Source of the DNA: Butyrivibrio sp. Su6 | GTDB taxonomy: Bacteria; Bacillota; Clostridia; Lachnospirales; Lachnospiraceae | NCBI RefSeq assembly: GCF_900108105.1 | Contig: NZ_FNUR01000014.1 | Location: 50,875-114,874, forward strand | Direction of reading: 5' to 3' | Length of the DNA stretch: 64,000 nt | Shown here: positions 52,239 to 62,900 of the stretch, piece after piece | How the letters are laid out: each line of letters starts with the position of its first letter | How positions within the stretch are numbered: the first letter of the stretch is position 1 | Notes under the pieces: model-generated | Seen by the model: only the letters and a program-made list of their open reading frames with translations | The model's database searches: none | What the model was told of the DNA's origin: nothing | Translations under genes and position numbers: made by a program

Positions 52239-53362
52239 ATATAGTTACAATTCTAGTGGCTGATTATGTCGGTTTTATGCTTCTTGTGGCGCTACTTATC
52301 AGCAGTCGTATCAGACGTTCTCAGGGGAACCTTGAACTTAAGGTTTACTCTGCTATCACTATACTTACGATGATAGCCTGTATAGTTGATTTCTTTAGCT
52401 TTTTTTCAGATGGAAGATCGGGACTTGGATGGAAGATAGTAAATCTTTTGGGCAATACGTATTGTTTCGTGGTAAATCCGATTTTTATCTCCGCCTGGTG
52501 TCTATATGAAGATTTAAAGCTCTATAAGAGTATAGCCAGGGTAAAGAGAATTTACAGGTATGCATTTATACCAGCTATTATTCTGGTCATCATAGCACTT
52601 GGCAATATGTTCTTCCCTATGATCTTTTACATTGACGATATGAACGTGTATCACAGGCTTCCGCTCAGTTATGCTTTTTATGTTGTGGATCTGTGTTATC
52701 TGATACATAGCGGCGCTGTTTTAAAAAAATATGAGAAGCAGTATGGGAAAATAAGTTTTTTCCCCCTGTATCTTATGGCGGTCCCGGTAGTGCTTGGCTG
52801 CGCGCTTCAGATGATGTTTTATGGGGTATCACTCATATGGGTTTCACTTGCTGTTGGACTTACATCCATTTATATGTCACTTCAGAATGAATTCTCCTAC
52901 CTTGATAAACTGACTAGTCTCTATAACAGGGCATATCTTGATTACAAGATGGAATCGATGTTAAAAGAAAAGAATCCCAAAGTCGGAGCAATCATGATCG
53001 ATGTGGATTTTTTCAAAACTATCAATGATACGTTTGGTCATTCCACAGGTGATGAAGCTCTTATTGATGTTGCCAGAGTTATCATTTTTAGCAAACCTGA
53101 TAAGGCAATAGCAACACGCTTTGCCGGAGATGAATTTATTCTGCTTGTAAATAATACCAGTGACGATGAAATGAAGAAGATAGTGGATAATATAAGGGAT
53201 GAACTTAAAATGTTCAATGAAACTGAGAATCGTCCTTACAAACTCTCCTTATCACTAGGATATACGCTTTTTGATACTGAAAAGGATACTACCGATACAT
53301 TCTTCAAACGCATGGATGACAACATGTACGTTGAGAAAGCCCAGAAACACAGCACAAGATAG
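52235..53362 (+). CDS. Membrane GGDEF protein with AGDEF active site
   Basis: A 375-residue protein with about seven membrane spans (about 1-210), resembling 7TM sensor domains, and a C-terminal GGDEF domain (about 220-370). The signature reads RFAGDEF, with Ala for the first Gly; some active cyclases tolerate this. The I-site position lacks the Arg (SKPD), so product inhibition is probably lost. It starts on the stop codon of the AgrC-like kinase, so quorum-type or peptide signals may be tied to cyclic di-GMP. Confidence 0.87.
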   Translation: MNIVTILVADYVGFMLLVALLISSRIRRSQGNLELKVYSAITILTMIACIVDFFSFFSDGRSGLGWKIVNLLGNTYCFVVNPIFISAWCLYEDLKLYKSIARVKRIYRYAFIPAIILVIIALGNMFFPMIFYIDDMNVYHRLPLSYAFYVVDLCYLIHSGAVLKKYEKQYGKISFFPLYLMAVPVVLGCALQMMFYGVSLIWVSLAVGLTSIYMSLQNEFSYLDKLTSLYNRAYLDYKMESMLKEKNPKVGAIMIDVDFFKTINDTFGHSTGDEALIDVARVIIFSKPDKAIATRFAGDEFILLVNNTSDDEMKKIVDNIRDELKMFNETENRPYKLSLSLGYTLFDTEKDTTDTFFKRMDDNMYVEKAQKHSTR

Positions 53363-53412
53363 ATGATTGAAGGAATGAATGCTTTTTATATCTTGAGATT
53401 TATGTAATGATA

Positions 53413-53548
53413 GCTTGTGAAAGGGTATGTTTCATGAGGATGCTTTTGAGAACGTCAGTACTTATGTGGCGTTTTTTTGCCACATTAGTACTGCTACGTT
53501 CGAGATAGAGCGGAAGCGTCATCCTCGTGGAACATACCCGTCACAAGC
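53413..53548 (+). ncRNA. 136-nt nested hairpin element
   Basis: The outer arms GCTTGTGA..GGGTATGTT..GAGGATG (53413-53441) pair with CATCCTC..AACATACCC..TCACAAGC (53520-53548). Inside, AACGT and CAGTACT find partners (AGTACTG, ACGTT), and at the tip TGTGGC and GCCACA flank seven T. The fold is nearly continuous, with one internal loop. It may be a structured RNA, a large terminator or a miniature mobile element. The rest of 53363-53721 holds only the next terminator and the GH3 leader. Confidence 0.55.
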
Positions 53549-53566
53549 CTACATACAGTTCATGAC

Positions 53567-53608
53567 AAAAATCGTACCGTTTATGACAAAAACGGCACGA
53601 TTTTTTTA
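53567..53608 (+). terminator. Terminator before the reversed-domain GH3 gene
   Basis: AAAAATCGTACCGTTT pairs with AAACGGCACGATTTTT (one mismatch) around a short loop, followed by TTTATTG. It follows the nested hairpin and ends the GGDEF transcript. Confidence 0.8.
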
Positions 53609-53721
53609 TTGTGCTAAATTTAAAGTACATTGATGCGCAGATTAACCGTGCTGCGCGTATGACCAAAGGCTTTGCAATCCGACCAGTTGCAAATGCAGAT
53701 TACAAAAAGGGAGGTTATATT

Positions 53722-56664
53722 ATGTTATCTATCAACATGGATGACGTCATGAACGTCATAACATCGATCAAATCTTATCTGATAGCTATCGGTGTTATCA
53801 TTGCGATCGCAGTTGTTCTTATGATTGCGGTTATGAAACTTAATAAGCCACTTAAAAAGCTTATTAGGGGCACAGCACTTGTTGCTATGCTTACTGGTAT
53901 TGTTGTTTGTGTAAATATGATCTGTTCAGGTCCTATGAGCACAATGCTTGACCTTGTTAGTGGTAGCGGAACAATTTCAAAGGCTACTTCTGATGAGACA
54001 ACTATTCTTGCACAGGATATTGCAAGAGAGGGTATTGTTCTTTTGGAAAACGATGATAATACTCTTCCTGTTGCTTCAGGAACAAAGCTCAATGTATTCG
54101 GATGGGCTTCAACAAATCCTATCCTTGGTGGTGCAGGATCAGGTGCTCTTAACGATGCATATGATCAGATTTCACTTCTTGATTCTCTTTCACAGGCAGG
54201 AATTGAGACAAACACAGAGCTTACACAGTTCTATACAGACTACAAGGCAGACAGACCTGTAGTTGGAATGTGGAATCAGGATTGGACACTTCCTGAACCA
54301 AACGTTTCTCTTTACACTGATGAAATGATTGCTAACGCAAAGAGCTTTTCTGACACAGCTATGATCGTTATCAGCCGTTCAGGTGGAGAAGGTGCTGACC
54401 TTCCAACAGATATGAATGCAGTTATCGATGGTTCTTATCAGGATGGCACAACATATACTGCAGGAACATATGATGATTCTTTAAATGAAGGAAATGACTG
54501 GGATGCAGGTGATCATTACCTTCAGCTCACAAACAGAGAGGAAGAGATGATCGACCTTGTTTGTGCAAACTTTGATAAGGTTATTCTTCTTTACAATGGT
54601 GCTAACGCATTCGAACTTGGTTTCATCGAGGATCATCCACAGATCAAGTCAGCTCTTTGGGTAGCTGGTATGGGTCACGTTGGTATGAAGGCCGTTGGTG
54701 AGATCGTAACAGGTGAAGTTAATCCTTCAGCTAAGACAATCGACACATATGTTTACGACATGGAAAAGACACCTTGGTGGAACAACTTTGGTGACTTCAA
54801 CTACACAAACATGGATGAGTTCAAGTACACTTCAACAGGATTTACAGGTGTTGAGTCTACATCTTATGTATCATTCATCAACTATGTTGAAGGTATCTAT
54901 GTAGGTTATAAGTTCTATGAAACTGCAGCAGCAGAGGGACTTATCAACTATGATGAGATGGTTCAGTATCCATTTGGATATGGTCTCTCATACACAACAT
55001 TTGAACAGACAATGGGTGACATCACAGAGGCAGATGGAACAATCAGCTTTGATGTTACTGTTACAAATACTGGTTCAGTTGCAGGTAAGGACGTTGTAGA
55101 AGTTTACTACAATCCTCCATACACAAATGGTGGCATTGAAAAGGCTTCAGCAAATCTTATCCAGTTCGATAAGACAGACCTTCTTGAGCCGGGCGCATCT
55201 CAGACTATTACAATTTCCTTTAACGTAGAAGATATGGCAGCTTATGATTACCAGAACGCTAAGGCATATGTTCTCGAAGAAGGTGATTATGTGATCTCAA
55301 TCAATTCAGATTCACATAATGTTATTGATTCAAAGACATATACAGTTGATCAGACTGTAACATACAATGGATCAAATGGACGTAGCAGCGACCTTATCAC
55401 AGCTACAAACGTATTTGATTATGCAGAAGGTGATATTACATACCTTTCAAGAGCAGATGGTTTTGCTAACTATGCAGAAGCTACAAAGGCTCCTTCAAAC
55501 TATGAAATGAGCGCAGAAAGCAAAGCTGATTTCTATAACATCAGCAACTACTTAACAGCAGAAACTACAGCTGCTGATGAAGATCCAAATGCGGCAGCAG
55601 TTACAACAGGTGCTACAACAAGTCTTCAGCTTGCTGACCTCAGAGGTCTTTCAAAGGATGATCCTAAGTGGGATGAACTCCTTGACAGCATGTCTTTGGA
55701 TGATATGAATGCACTTATCTCACTTGGTGGATATCAGACAAACTCAGTTGATTCAATCGGTAAGGTTCGTACAAACGACTGCGATGGACCTGCTTCAATC
55801 AACAATAACTTTACAGGTGTTGGATCTCTTGGATTCCCTGTAGGTGTAACAATTGCAGCTACATTTAACAAAGAGCTTGCTTACTCATTCGGTGATTACA
55901 TCGGTAAGATGGCAGATGAGATGGATGTATCAGGTTGGTATGCTCCAGCTATGAACATTCACAGAACTGCTTTTGCAGGACGTAACTTCGAGTACTATTC
56001 AGAAGACAGCATCCTTTCAGGATATATCGCTGCTGAAGCTTGTAAGGGTTCATGGGACAACGGAGTTTATGCTTACATCAAGCACTTCGCTATGAACGAT
56101 CAGGAAGAAAACAGATGTGATATGCTCTGCACATGGTCAAATGAGCAGGCTATCCGTGAAATCTATTTAAGACCTTTCGAGATCTGTGTAAAGAATGTTG
56201 AAATGTGCGCTGTAATGTCATCATTCAACTACATTGGTAACCGTTGGGCAGGTGGTTCTTCATCACTTCTCAACACTGTACTTAGAGATGAGTGGGGCTT
56301 TAATGGCTTCGTTCTTACAGACTACTTTGGAGTTTATGGATACATGTCATCTGACCAGGCTATCAGAAATGGTACAGACTGCATGCTTGTAAACTATCCT
56401 ACAGCTACAAACAGTGTACAGTTCAGAGATACAAACGGAGCACAGCAGGCAATGCGTACAGCTACAAAGAATATTCTTTACACAGTTGTAAACAGCCGTG
56501 CTTATGCACCTGAGAACCTTACAATGGGTATGGCTTCATGGAAGAAGCTTATGATCGTTCTCGATGTTATCTTTGGAGCTCTTATGGTTTGCCTCATGGC
56601 AATCTTCATCAAGAACTTCCTTAAGAACAGAGAAACAAAAGCAGAAGCTTCTGCAGAAGAATAA
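53722..56664 (+). CDS. Membrane-anchored GH3 beta-glucosidase-type enzyme with reversed domain order
   Basis: The ATG at 53722 follows AGGGAGG; an earlier ATG in the frame lies by the terminator. The 980-residue protein begins with two membrane spans (about 12-39 and 47-69). The domain normally C-terminal in GH3 comes next (about 90-360), then a fibronectin-III-like module (about 445-540). The TIM-barrel catalytic domain comes last (about 680-930), with nucleophile Asp in FVLTDYFG and KHFAMNDQE. A third span (about 936-962) precedes a charged tail. Reversed order is known in some ruminal GH3 enzymes. Sugar specificity is open; anchoring suggests action at the cell surface. Confidence 0.88.
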   Translation: MLSINMDDVMNVITSIKSYLIAIGVIIAIAVVLMIAVMKLNKPLKKLIRGTALVAMLTGIVVCVNMICSGPMSTMLDLVSGSGTISKATSDETTILAQDIAREGIVLLENDDNTLPVASGTKLNVFGWASTNPILGGAGSGALNDAYDQISLLDSLSQAGIETNTELTQFYTDYKADRPVVGMWNQDWTLPEPNVSLYTDEMIANAKSFSDTAMIVISRSGGEGADLPTDMNAVIDGSYQDGTTYTAGTYDDSLNEGNDWDAGDHYLQLTNREEEMIDLVCANFDKVILLYNGANAFELGFIEDHPQIKSALWVAGMGHVGMKAVGEIVTGEVNPSAKTIDTYVYDMEKTPWWNNFGDFNYTNMDEFKYTSTGFTGVESTSYVSFINYVEGIYVGYKFYETAAAEGLINYDEMVQYPFGYGLSYTTFEQTMGDITEADGTISFDVTVTNTGSVAGKDVVEVYYNPPYTNGGIEKASANLIQFDKTDLLEPGASQTITISFNVEDMAAYDYQNAKAYVLEEGDYVISINSDSHNVIDSKTYTVDQTVTYNGSNGRSSDLITATNVFDYAEGDITYLSRADGFANYAEATKAPSNYEMSAESKADFYNISNYLTAETTAADEDPNAAAVTTGATTSLQLADLRGLSKDDPKWDELLDSMSLDDMNALISLGGYQTNSVDSIGKVRTNDCDGPASINNNFTGVGSLGFPVGVTIAATFNKELAYSFGDYIGKMADEMDVSGWYAPAMNIHRTAFAGRNFEYYSEDSILSGYIAAEACKGSWDNGVYAYIKHFAMNDQEENRCDMLCTWSNEQAIREIYLRPFEICVKNVEMCAVMSSFNYIGNRWAGGSSSLLNTVLRDEWGFNGFVLTDYFGVYGYMSSDQAIRNGTDCMLVNYPTATNSVQFRDTNGAQQAMRTATKNILYTVVNSRAYAPENLTMGMASWKKLMIVLDVIFGALMVCLMAIFIKNFLKNRETKAEASAEE

Positions 56665-56735
56665 TAAATTGATTTTTGGAGCGGTGTCCGCAATTAAAGC
56701 GGGCACCAGCTTCATATAAAGATAAAGGGGTAATC

Positions 56736-59153
56736 ATGAAACATCAGGATATCATTGAGAAGATGACAATTGAAGAGAAGGCAGCTTTTTTAAGTGGTAA
56801 GGGTGAGTGGCAGACAAGAGACTTTGAAAGGCTTGGTATTCCTTCAATTTTCTGTTCGGATGGACCTCATGGCATTAGAAAGCAGGCAGGAGCAGGAGAC
56901 CACTTGGGACTTAATGCTTCACTTCCTGCAACTTGTTTTCCGACAGCTGCAACAATAGCAAATAGCTGGAATACTGAACTTGGGGAAACACTTGGAGAAA
57001 CTCTTGGTGAAGAAGCAATGGCAGAGGGTGTAAATGTTCTTTTAGGCCCCGGACTTAATATTAAAAGAAGTCCACTTTGCGGCAGAAACTTTGAGTATTT
57101 CTCAGAAGATCCTTATCTTGCTGGTAAGATGGCAGCTTCCTACGTTAGAGGTATTCAGTCACAGGGTGTTTTCGCATGCCCTAAGCATTTTGCAGTAAAC
57201 TCACAGGAACTTCGCCGTATGGCTATGAACTCTGTGGTTGATGAGAGAACACTCAGAGAGATATACCTCACAGGCTTTGAGATTGCCGTAAAAGAAGGCA
57301 AGGCTAAGACTATCATGTCAGCCTACAACGAGGTAAATGGAACATATGCCAATGAGAATAAGCATCTTTTGAATGATATTTTGAGGCAGGAATGGGGCTT
57401 TGACGGCATTGTTATCACCGACTGGGGCGCTTCAAATGATCATGCACTTGGCGTTGCTGCAGGCTCCAATCTTGAGATGCCCAATCCTGGTCTTGATTCT
57501 GCAAGAGAACTCATTGCAGCTGTAGAAAGCGGAAAGATCAAGATAGAAGATGTAGACGCAAGAGTAGATGAGCTTTTAGATGCAGTTATGACACTGTATG
57601 TAAATGCCCAGGGCAAGAAGGATGATTTTGATAAGAATGCTCATCATGGCATTGCAAGAAGAGCAGCTGCTGAGAGTACAGTTCTTTTGAAAAACGAAGG
57701 AAATATTCTTCCTCTTAAAGCTGGAGCTAAGGTTGCTATTGTCGGTGATTTTGCATTTGTTCCAAGATATCAGGGAGCAGGATCATCACTGGTTAATCCT
57801 ACAAAGATTGAGACTGTAGCAGAGCTTATTGGTACTTATGACCTTCAGGTTGTTGGTATGAGCAGAGGATATTCAAGAAATGGTCAGGAAGATGCTGCTG
57901 TTAAAAAAGAAGCCCTTGATATAGCAGCAAAAGCTGACATAGTACTGTATTTCTTTGGCCTTAATGAGGACAGTGAGTCTGAGGGAATGGACAGAACTCA
58001 TATGAGAATTCCTCAGAACCAGATAAATCTTTTGCAGGAGCTTGGTCAGGTTAATCCTAACCTTGTTGGTATAATCAGTGCAGGTTCTGCAATCGAGATG
58101 CCATGGCATCACTATTTCAAAGCTCTTTTGCACTGTTATCTCAATGGACAGGCCGGTGCAGGAGCGGTTATGGATATCCTTATGGGTGATGTTAATCCAT
58201 CCGGTAAGCTCTCAGAAACTATTCCGAGAAGACTTGAGGATACGCCTGCTTATCGCTACTATCCAAGCCAGGAGAGGACTTCTGAGTACAGAGAAAGTCT
58301 CTATGTTGGCTATAGATACTACGATACAGCTGATGTGCCTGTACTTTATCCGTTTGGATTTGGCTTGTCTTATACATCATTTGAGTATAGCGACATTTCT
58401 GTGACAGATGAGGGTGCAACATTTACTATCACTAACACAGGATCAAAAGATGGCGCAGAGGTTGCACAGCTCTATGTTGGACTTCCAGGCGGCAAGGTGT
58501 TCAGACCTAAAAAGGAGCTCAAAGGATTTGCAAAAGTATTCCTTAAAGCAGGTGAGAGCAAGAAAGTAACAATTGCATTTGATGACAAGACTTTCCGTTA
58601 TTGGAATGTAAAAACAAATAATTGGGAAGTTGAGGATGGTAAATACATCATTTCAGTGGGAGCAAGCAGTGCTGATATCAGGCTTACAGCAGAGGTGTTC
58701 AAGTCTGAAACAACAGAAAATATCCCTTATAGCAAAGAAGACCTTCCTTCATATTATTCAGGAAAGATCCAGTCAGTTGAGACTGCAGAATACGAAAAGC
58801 TTCTTGGAAGAAGTGTTCCTGATGGAAAGTGGAGCGGAGAGCTTGGACTTAACGATGCTTTCTGTCAGATGTATTACGCAAAGAGTTCTCTTGCAAGATT
58901 TGCTTATAAGAAGCTTACAGCTATGAAGAAAAAAGCTGACGAATCCGGAAAGCCTGATCTTAATATTCTCTTCATCTACAACATGCCATTTAGAGCAATG
59001 GCAAAGATGACAGGCGGAGCAGTAAGCATGGAGATGGCAGAAGGAATTGTTAAGCTTGTTAACGGTCATTTCTTTGGAGGACTTGGTCAGATCATTGGCG
59101 GATATTTCAGAAATGGCAAGAAAAACAAAGAATATGAAGCAAAAATAAAATAA
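56736..59153 (+). CDS. GH3 beta-glucosidase/xylosidase-type enzyme, intracellular
   Basis: The ATG at 56736 follows AAAGGGG. The 805-residue enzyme has normal GH3 order: TIM barrel (about 1-300; CSDGPHGIRKQ, nucleophile Asp in VITDWGAS, KHFAVNSQE), alpha/beta sandwich (about 315-550; FFGLNEDSESEGMDR with acid-base Glu candidates) and fibronectin-III-like module (about 580-650). A helical extension of about 130 residues follows. No signal peptide is seen, so it acts on imported oligosaccharides. It lies 71 bp after the membrane GH3 gene, probably in one operon. Confidence 0.92.
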   Translation: MKHQDIIEKMTIEEKAAFLSGKGEWQTRDFERLGIPSIFCSDGPHGIRKQAGAGDHLGLNASLPATCFPTAATIANSWNTELGETLGETLGEEAMAEGVNVLLGPGLNIKRSPLCGRNFEYFSEDPYLAGKMAASYVRGIQSQGVFACPKHFAVNSQELRRMAMNSVVDERTLREIYLTGFEIAVKEGKAKTIMSAYNEVNGTYANENKHLLNDILRQEWGFDGIVITDWGASNDHALGVAAGSNLEMPNPGLDSARELIAAVESGKIKIEDVDARVDELLDAVMTLYVNAQGKKDDFDKNAHHGIARRAAAESTVLLKNEGNILPLKAGAKVAIVGDFAFVPRYQGAGSSLVNPTKIETVAELIGTYDLQVVGMSRGYSRNGQEDAAVKKEALDIAAKADIVLYFFGLNEDSESEGMDRTHMRIPQNQINLLQELGQVNPNLVGIISAGSAIEMPWHHYFKALLHCYLNGQAGAGAVMDILMGDVNPSGKLSETIPRRLEDTPAYRYYPSQERTSEYRESLYVGYRYYDTADVPVLYPFGFGLSYTSFEYSDISVTDEGATFTITNTGSKDGAEVAQLYVGLPGGKVFRPKKELKGFAKVFLKAGESKKVTIAFDDKTFRYWNVKTNNWEVEDGKYIISVGASSADIRLTAEVFKSETTENIPYSKEDLPSYYSGKIQSVETAEYEKLLGRSVPDGKWSGELGLNDAFCQMYYAKSSLARFAYKKLTAMKKKADESGKPDLNILFIYNMPFRAMAKMTGGAVSMEMAEGIVKLVNGHFFGGLGQIIGGYFRNGKKNKEYEAKIK

Positions 59154-59190
59154 AGCATCAGCACGGTTCTGGCTGATTGGAGGAAATATT

Positions 59191-59742
59191 ATGAAATTGT
59201 GGAATGATTTTGCAGAAAAGCACCCTGCTGTTGCAAAGTGGGTTAGAGAGGGAGGCTTGTTCGTAATTGTAAGTAACCTTATCACTGTATTTAAATATCT
59301 GTTACTTACATTTTTGCCAGCAGCCTTCGCATTCCTAGGCAACAGAGCTTTTGGATGGCCGGGAATCCCGCTTACAATTGCAGGAGAGACTTTTGAGTGG
59401 AATATATTAGGGTATGATCAGGCTAATGGTGGACTTGCATATTTTACAGCTTACATGGTTGCCATGGTGATAGGTGAGTGCATCAACTTCCCGATTCAGA
59501 AGCTTGTGGTATTCCGTAATCATGAAAAGCCAGGAAAGCAGATCGCATGGTATGTTCTTGCGTTTATTGTTATCACTTGTATAGTTAATTCTATCAACTG
59601 TATTTGGGTTGCAGTTGCAGGTAAGTTCGTTCCTGCATTTGTTTACAATATAGCTACTATAGTTCTTAATGGTGGTGTAAGCATGGTAGTATTCTTCTTT
59701 GTAAACAAGATAATCTTCCCTGAGACTGAAAAGAAAGATTGA
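59191..59742 (+). CDS. GtrA-like membrane protein
   Basis: A 183-residue membrane protein with about four spans and a GtrA-type pattern: an early REGGLFVIVSNLITVFKYLLL span, and GECINFPIQKLVVFRNHEKP (about 98-117), where the family has its conserved Asn-Phe and Lys-x-x-x-Phe. GtrA proteins are implicated in moving lipid-linked sugars across the membrane. GGAGG precedes the ATG, 37 bp after the GH3 gene. A terminator follows. Confidence 0.8.
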   Translation: MKLWNDFAEKHPAVAKWVREGGLFVIVSNLITVFKYLLLTFLPAAFAFLGNRAFGWPGIPLTIAGETFEWNILGYDQANGGLAYFTAYMVAMVIGECINFPIQKLVVFRNHEKPGKQIAWYVLAFIVITCIVNSINCIWVAVAGKFVPAFVYNIATIVLNGGVSMVVFFFVNKIIFPETEKKD

Positions 59743-59770
59743 AATTTAGTTTCTTAAATATTGTAATAAG

Positions 59771-59807
59771 AACTGGTGTAGAAAGTATCTACATCAGTTT
59801 TTTTTAT
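59771..59807 (+). terminator. Terminator of the GH3-GtrA operon
   Basis: AACTGGTGTAGA pairs with TCTACATCAGTT (one mismatch) around a 5-nt loop, followed by a run of eight T. Confidence 0.9.
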
Positions 59808-59911
59808 ACTTTTTTTAGAAAGTTTAAAAATTGTTAAGTGCCGAAGGTGCAGTCCTGCTCGTAAAATATTATGTGAGTGTAAAAAATAACGAGATATGAG
59901 AGGGAGATGTT

Positions 59912-62900
59912 ATGAGAATCAAAGTGAAACAATTTTTCACATCTGCATTTGCAGCAACTTTTATTGCTTCTAATGTTATTGCTCCGGGGGGAGGAGCGAT
60001 AGTAGCTCAGGCAGTAGAACAAAGCTCGTTGCAAGCATCTGCTGCAGCACAGATATCTGAAGGCACAAGCCTTGTGGGTAAGTTCCCCATTGGAGCTGTT
60101 CTTAGATCAGACAGCTTTCCGGGCTTAAGTATCAGCTATAATGGGCAAACAACATATACTGTCAGCAAGGGAAAAAATAAGCTCTCTTTAGCTGTTACAG
60201 TTACCGATGAGAAGCTTGCAAAAGACAGCGTTTCTTACCTTAATAAGATATTTGGACCTGTTAACATCCAGCTGAAAAAAGGAGTAACAAGCTTTCCAAG
60301 CTGCAGCCTTAATGGAGTTTTTACTTCTGAATATGAAGGCCTTGTAAAGGCTGGTAAGGATGAGAATTTATCTAAATTCCTAAATGCTTTTATTGAGCAG
60401 GCCAGAAAAGAGGATAGTGAGAGAGCTCTTTATGCCAGATTTTATGAAGCAGTTATAGAGGCTCAGAAAGATCAGGCAGGTGAAGTTGAAAATAATGCAG
60501 AGTATACTTTAGAAGCTGATACAAAAGAGGTTGAGAGCGAGAATACAACAAAAGAGCAGGATGAGGAAAAGCTTTTTACCAGAACTATTCTTATCTATCT
60601 CGATGGAACGAACCTTGAGACAGGCAGTGCTTATGGAACCAAGAATATTCTGGATATGTTAAGGGCCAATATTCCTGATAATGTAAAGGTAATTGTTGTA
60701 GCCGGCGGAACCAAGACCTGGCATATGAACGATAAGAAGACATATTACGATTATGCTTCTAATCTTCTTTATCCAGAGGTGGATCAAAACAAATTTACTC
60801 CTCAGCAGAAAAAGGCTGTTGATGAGAAAACTGAAGAATTGCTTGGAAAATACAGTACAGATATCAAGGGACTTCAGACTTATGAGGTTGTGAATAAGGG
60901 CGGAAATAACAGTCTTAAGTTATTGAAGACCTATGAGAATCAGTACATTGTCGATAAGGACTTTTTCATATCTGCAATTGACTACACTACATCTATTGCG
61001 CCAGCAGAAAAGTATGATCTTGTAATCTGGGACCATGGCGGCGGACCTGGCGGATATGGTGATGATGAGTTCCTTGCGGAGTATCTTGAGAAACATCCGG
61101 AACAGAAAAATACAATAGAAAATACAGTTTCTTTGAAAAAGATAAAAGAAATCCTTGAGGGAACTGATTATGTAAGGAATGGCGGTAAATTCGATCTTAT
61201 CGGGTTTGATGCATGCCAAATGGGCAATTATGAGGTCGCCTCAACTATTGCGCCCTATGCAGATTTCTATATTGGCTCTGAAGAGAACGTGCCGGGAATT
61301 GGTTGGAACTACAATGCATTCTTTAATGCTCTTGGAACTGATCCTATGGTTAGTACGCAGGATTTTGGCAATACTATAGTAAACAGCTTTATTGATCAGT
61401 TTAAGAACGGCAATTCAACACTCTCGCTGATGGACCTTAGCAAAATGGAAACGCTTGATAAGAAGGTGAGTGAATTTGCTTTTTGCCTTATGCAGGAAGC
61501 GGACACAAGATACTATGACATCATTGCATCTGTAGGTCCAAAATCTCATTTTGCAACAAGGGAAGGCTTTGGATCGAGCAATCTTCTTGATCTAAAACGT
61601 TTGGTATCTCTTTTTACAGATGAGAATAAGGAATACTCACCGGAACTTGTAAACGCAAGTAATGCAGTGATTGCAGCCATTGATGATTGTGTACTTGCTA
61701 ATAAGTATAAAGAAACAGGCGTGAATAATGGCGGAATAAGCATATACTACCCTATACAGGCATATTATGAAAGACCGGCTGAAAAGGGAATGCTTTACTT
61801 CAATAACAAAGCAGCCGAGCTCTTGAGAATATATGAAGAGAATAACATAAATAAAGAGTACAAACTAACAGCAGCAAAGCTCGCAGTACGTAACCTTGCA
61901 GGTCGCAGACTATCTATATTCTGGGATCAAAAAGAAAATCCTACAGTAGAGCAGCTTTTTAAAGACTATATAGACAAGGATAAAGATGACAAATACATTG
62001 TAAATGCTTCGGGTGTGGATAGAGAAAATCCTGATGACCCTATCGTTAAGACAATACAGAAAATGATTGATGACAGAATATCAGCGGATAAAGTAACAAT
62101 AACGATGCCTGAACGCAAAAACAATGATAAATACGGCGACTACAATGGCACTGCAGTTGTGAAGGTGGAAAATATTGATCCACTTGTTGCCGGCGACAAG
62201 CTTGATGTTAAGGTGTATTTGAATATTGGAGAGGGTGACGATACACATTTTGTTTCTGTAGGAAATAAGAATGGCTATTCCGGCGGCAAGGTAATTCGGG
62301 ATGATGGAAGTGTTACTTACGAGGCTTTGGCCTTTGATCAGCTTTGGTATTCACTTAACGGGCAGATAGTAAGCATGTATGTTACACAGGTTCTGGATGA
62401 TGGTAATTTTATCGGCTACATTCCTTTTGGAAACTGGACATCTGAAGAGACTGCTTCAGGAATAGATGCCGGCGACAAGACAAGAACAGCATACATGGTT
62501 GATCAGGCAGGAAAAAACAATTTGTCTTCAATAAGGATGTATGTTCAGAGCTCCCATGCAAAGAATGAAAAGGGTGAGGAAGAATGGAAATACACACCTA
62601 TCAGGTACAATGATTTCGTTGAGGGAGAGGAAAAACATTCACATGATATGTCAGAGCTTGATGACACTTATCTGGAGATACTTGGTGGTGCTGATGATTT
62701 TTATTCAATAAATGAGACGCCAAATACTTATTCACTTGGAACTGTTTACGTGGAGAAGGGTAAAGATCTAAGCGTTGACTGTCTTTATGCGAAAGACTTG
62801 TATGCCGAATATTACCTCAATGACGTATTTGGAGATGAATATTATCTTGCCACAGATAATCTAAATCCGAAAGGTTCAACAGAAAAGAAAGGTCTGGAGG

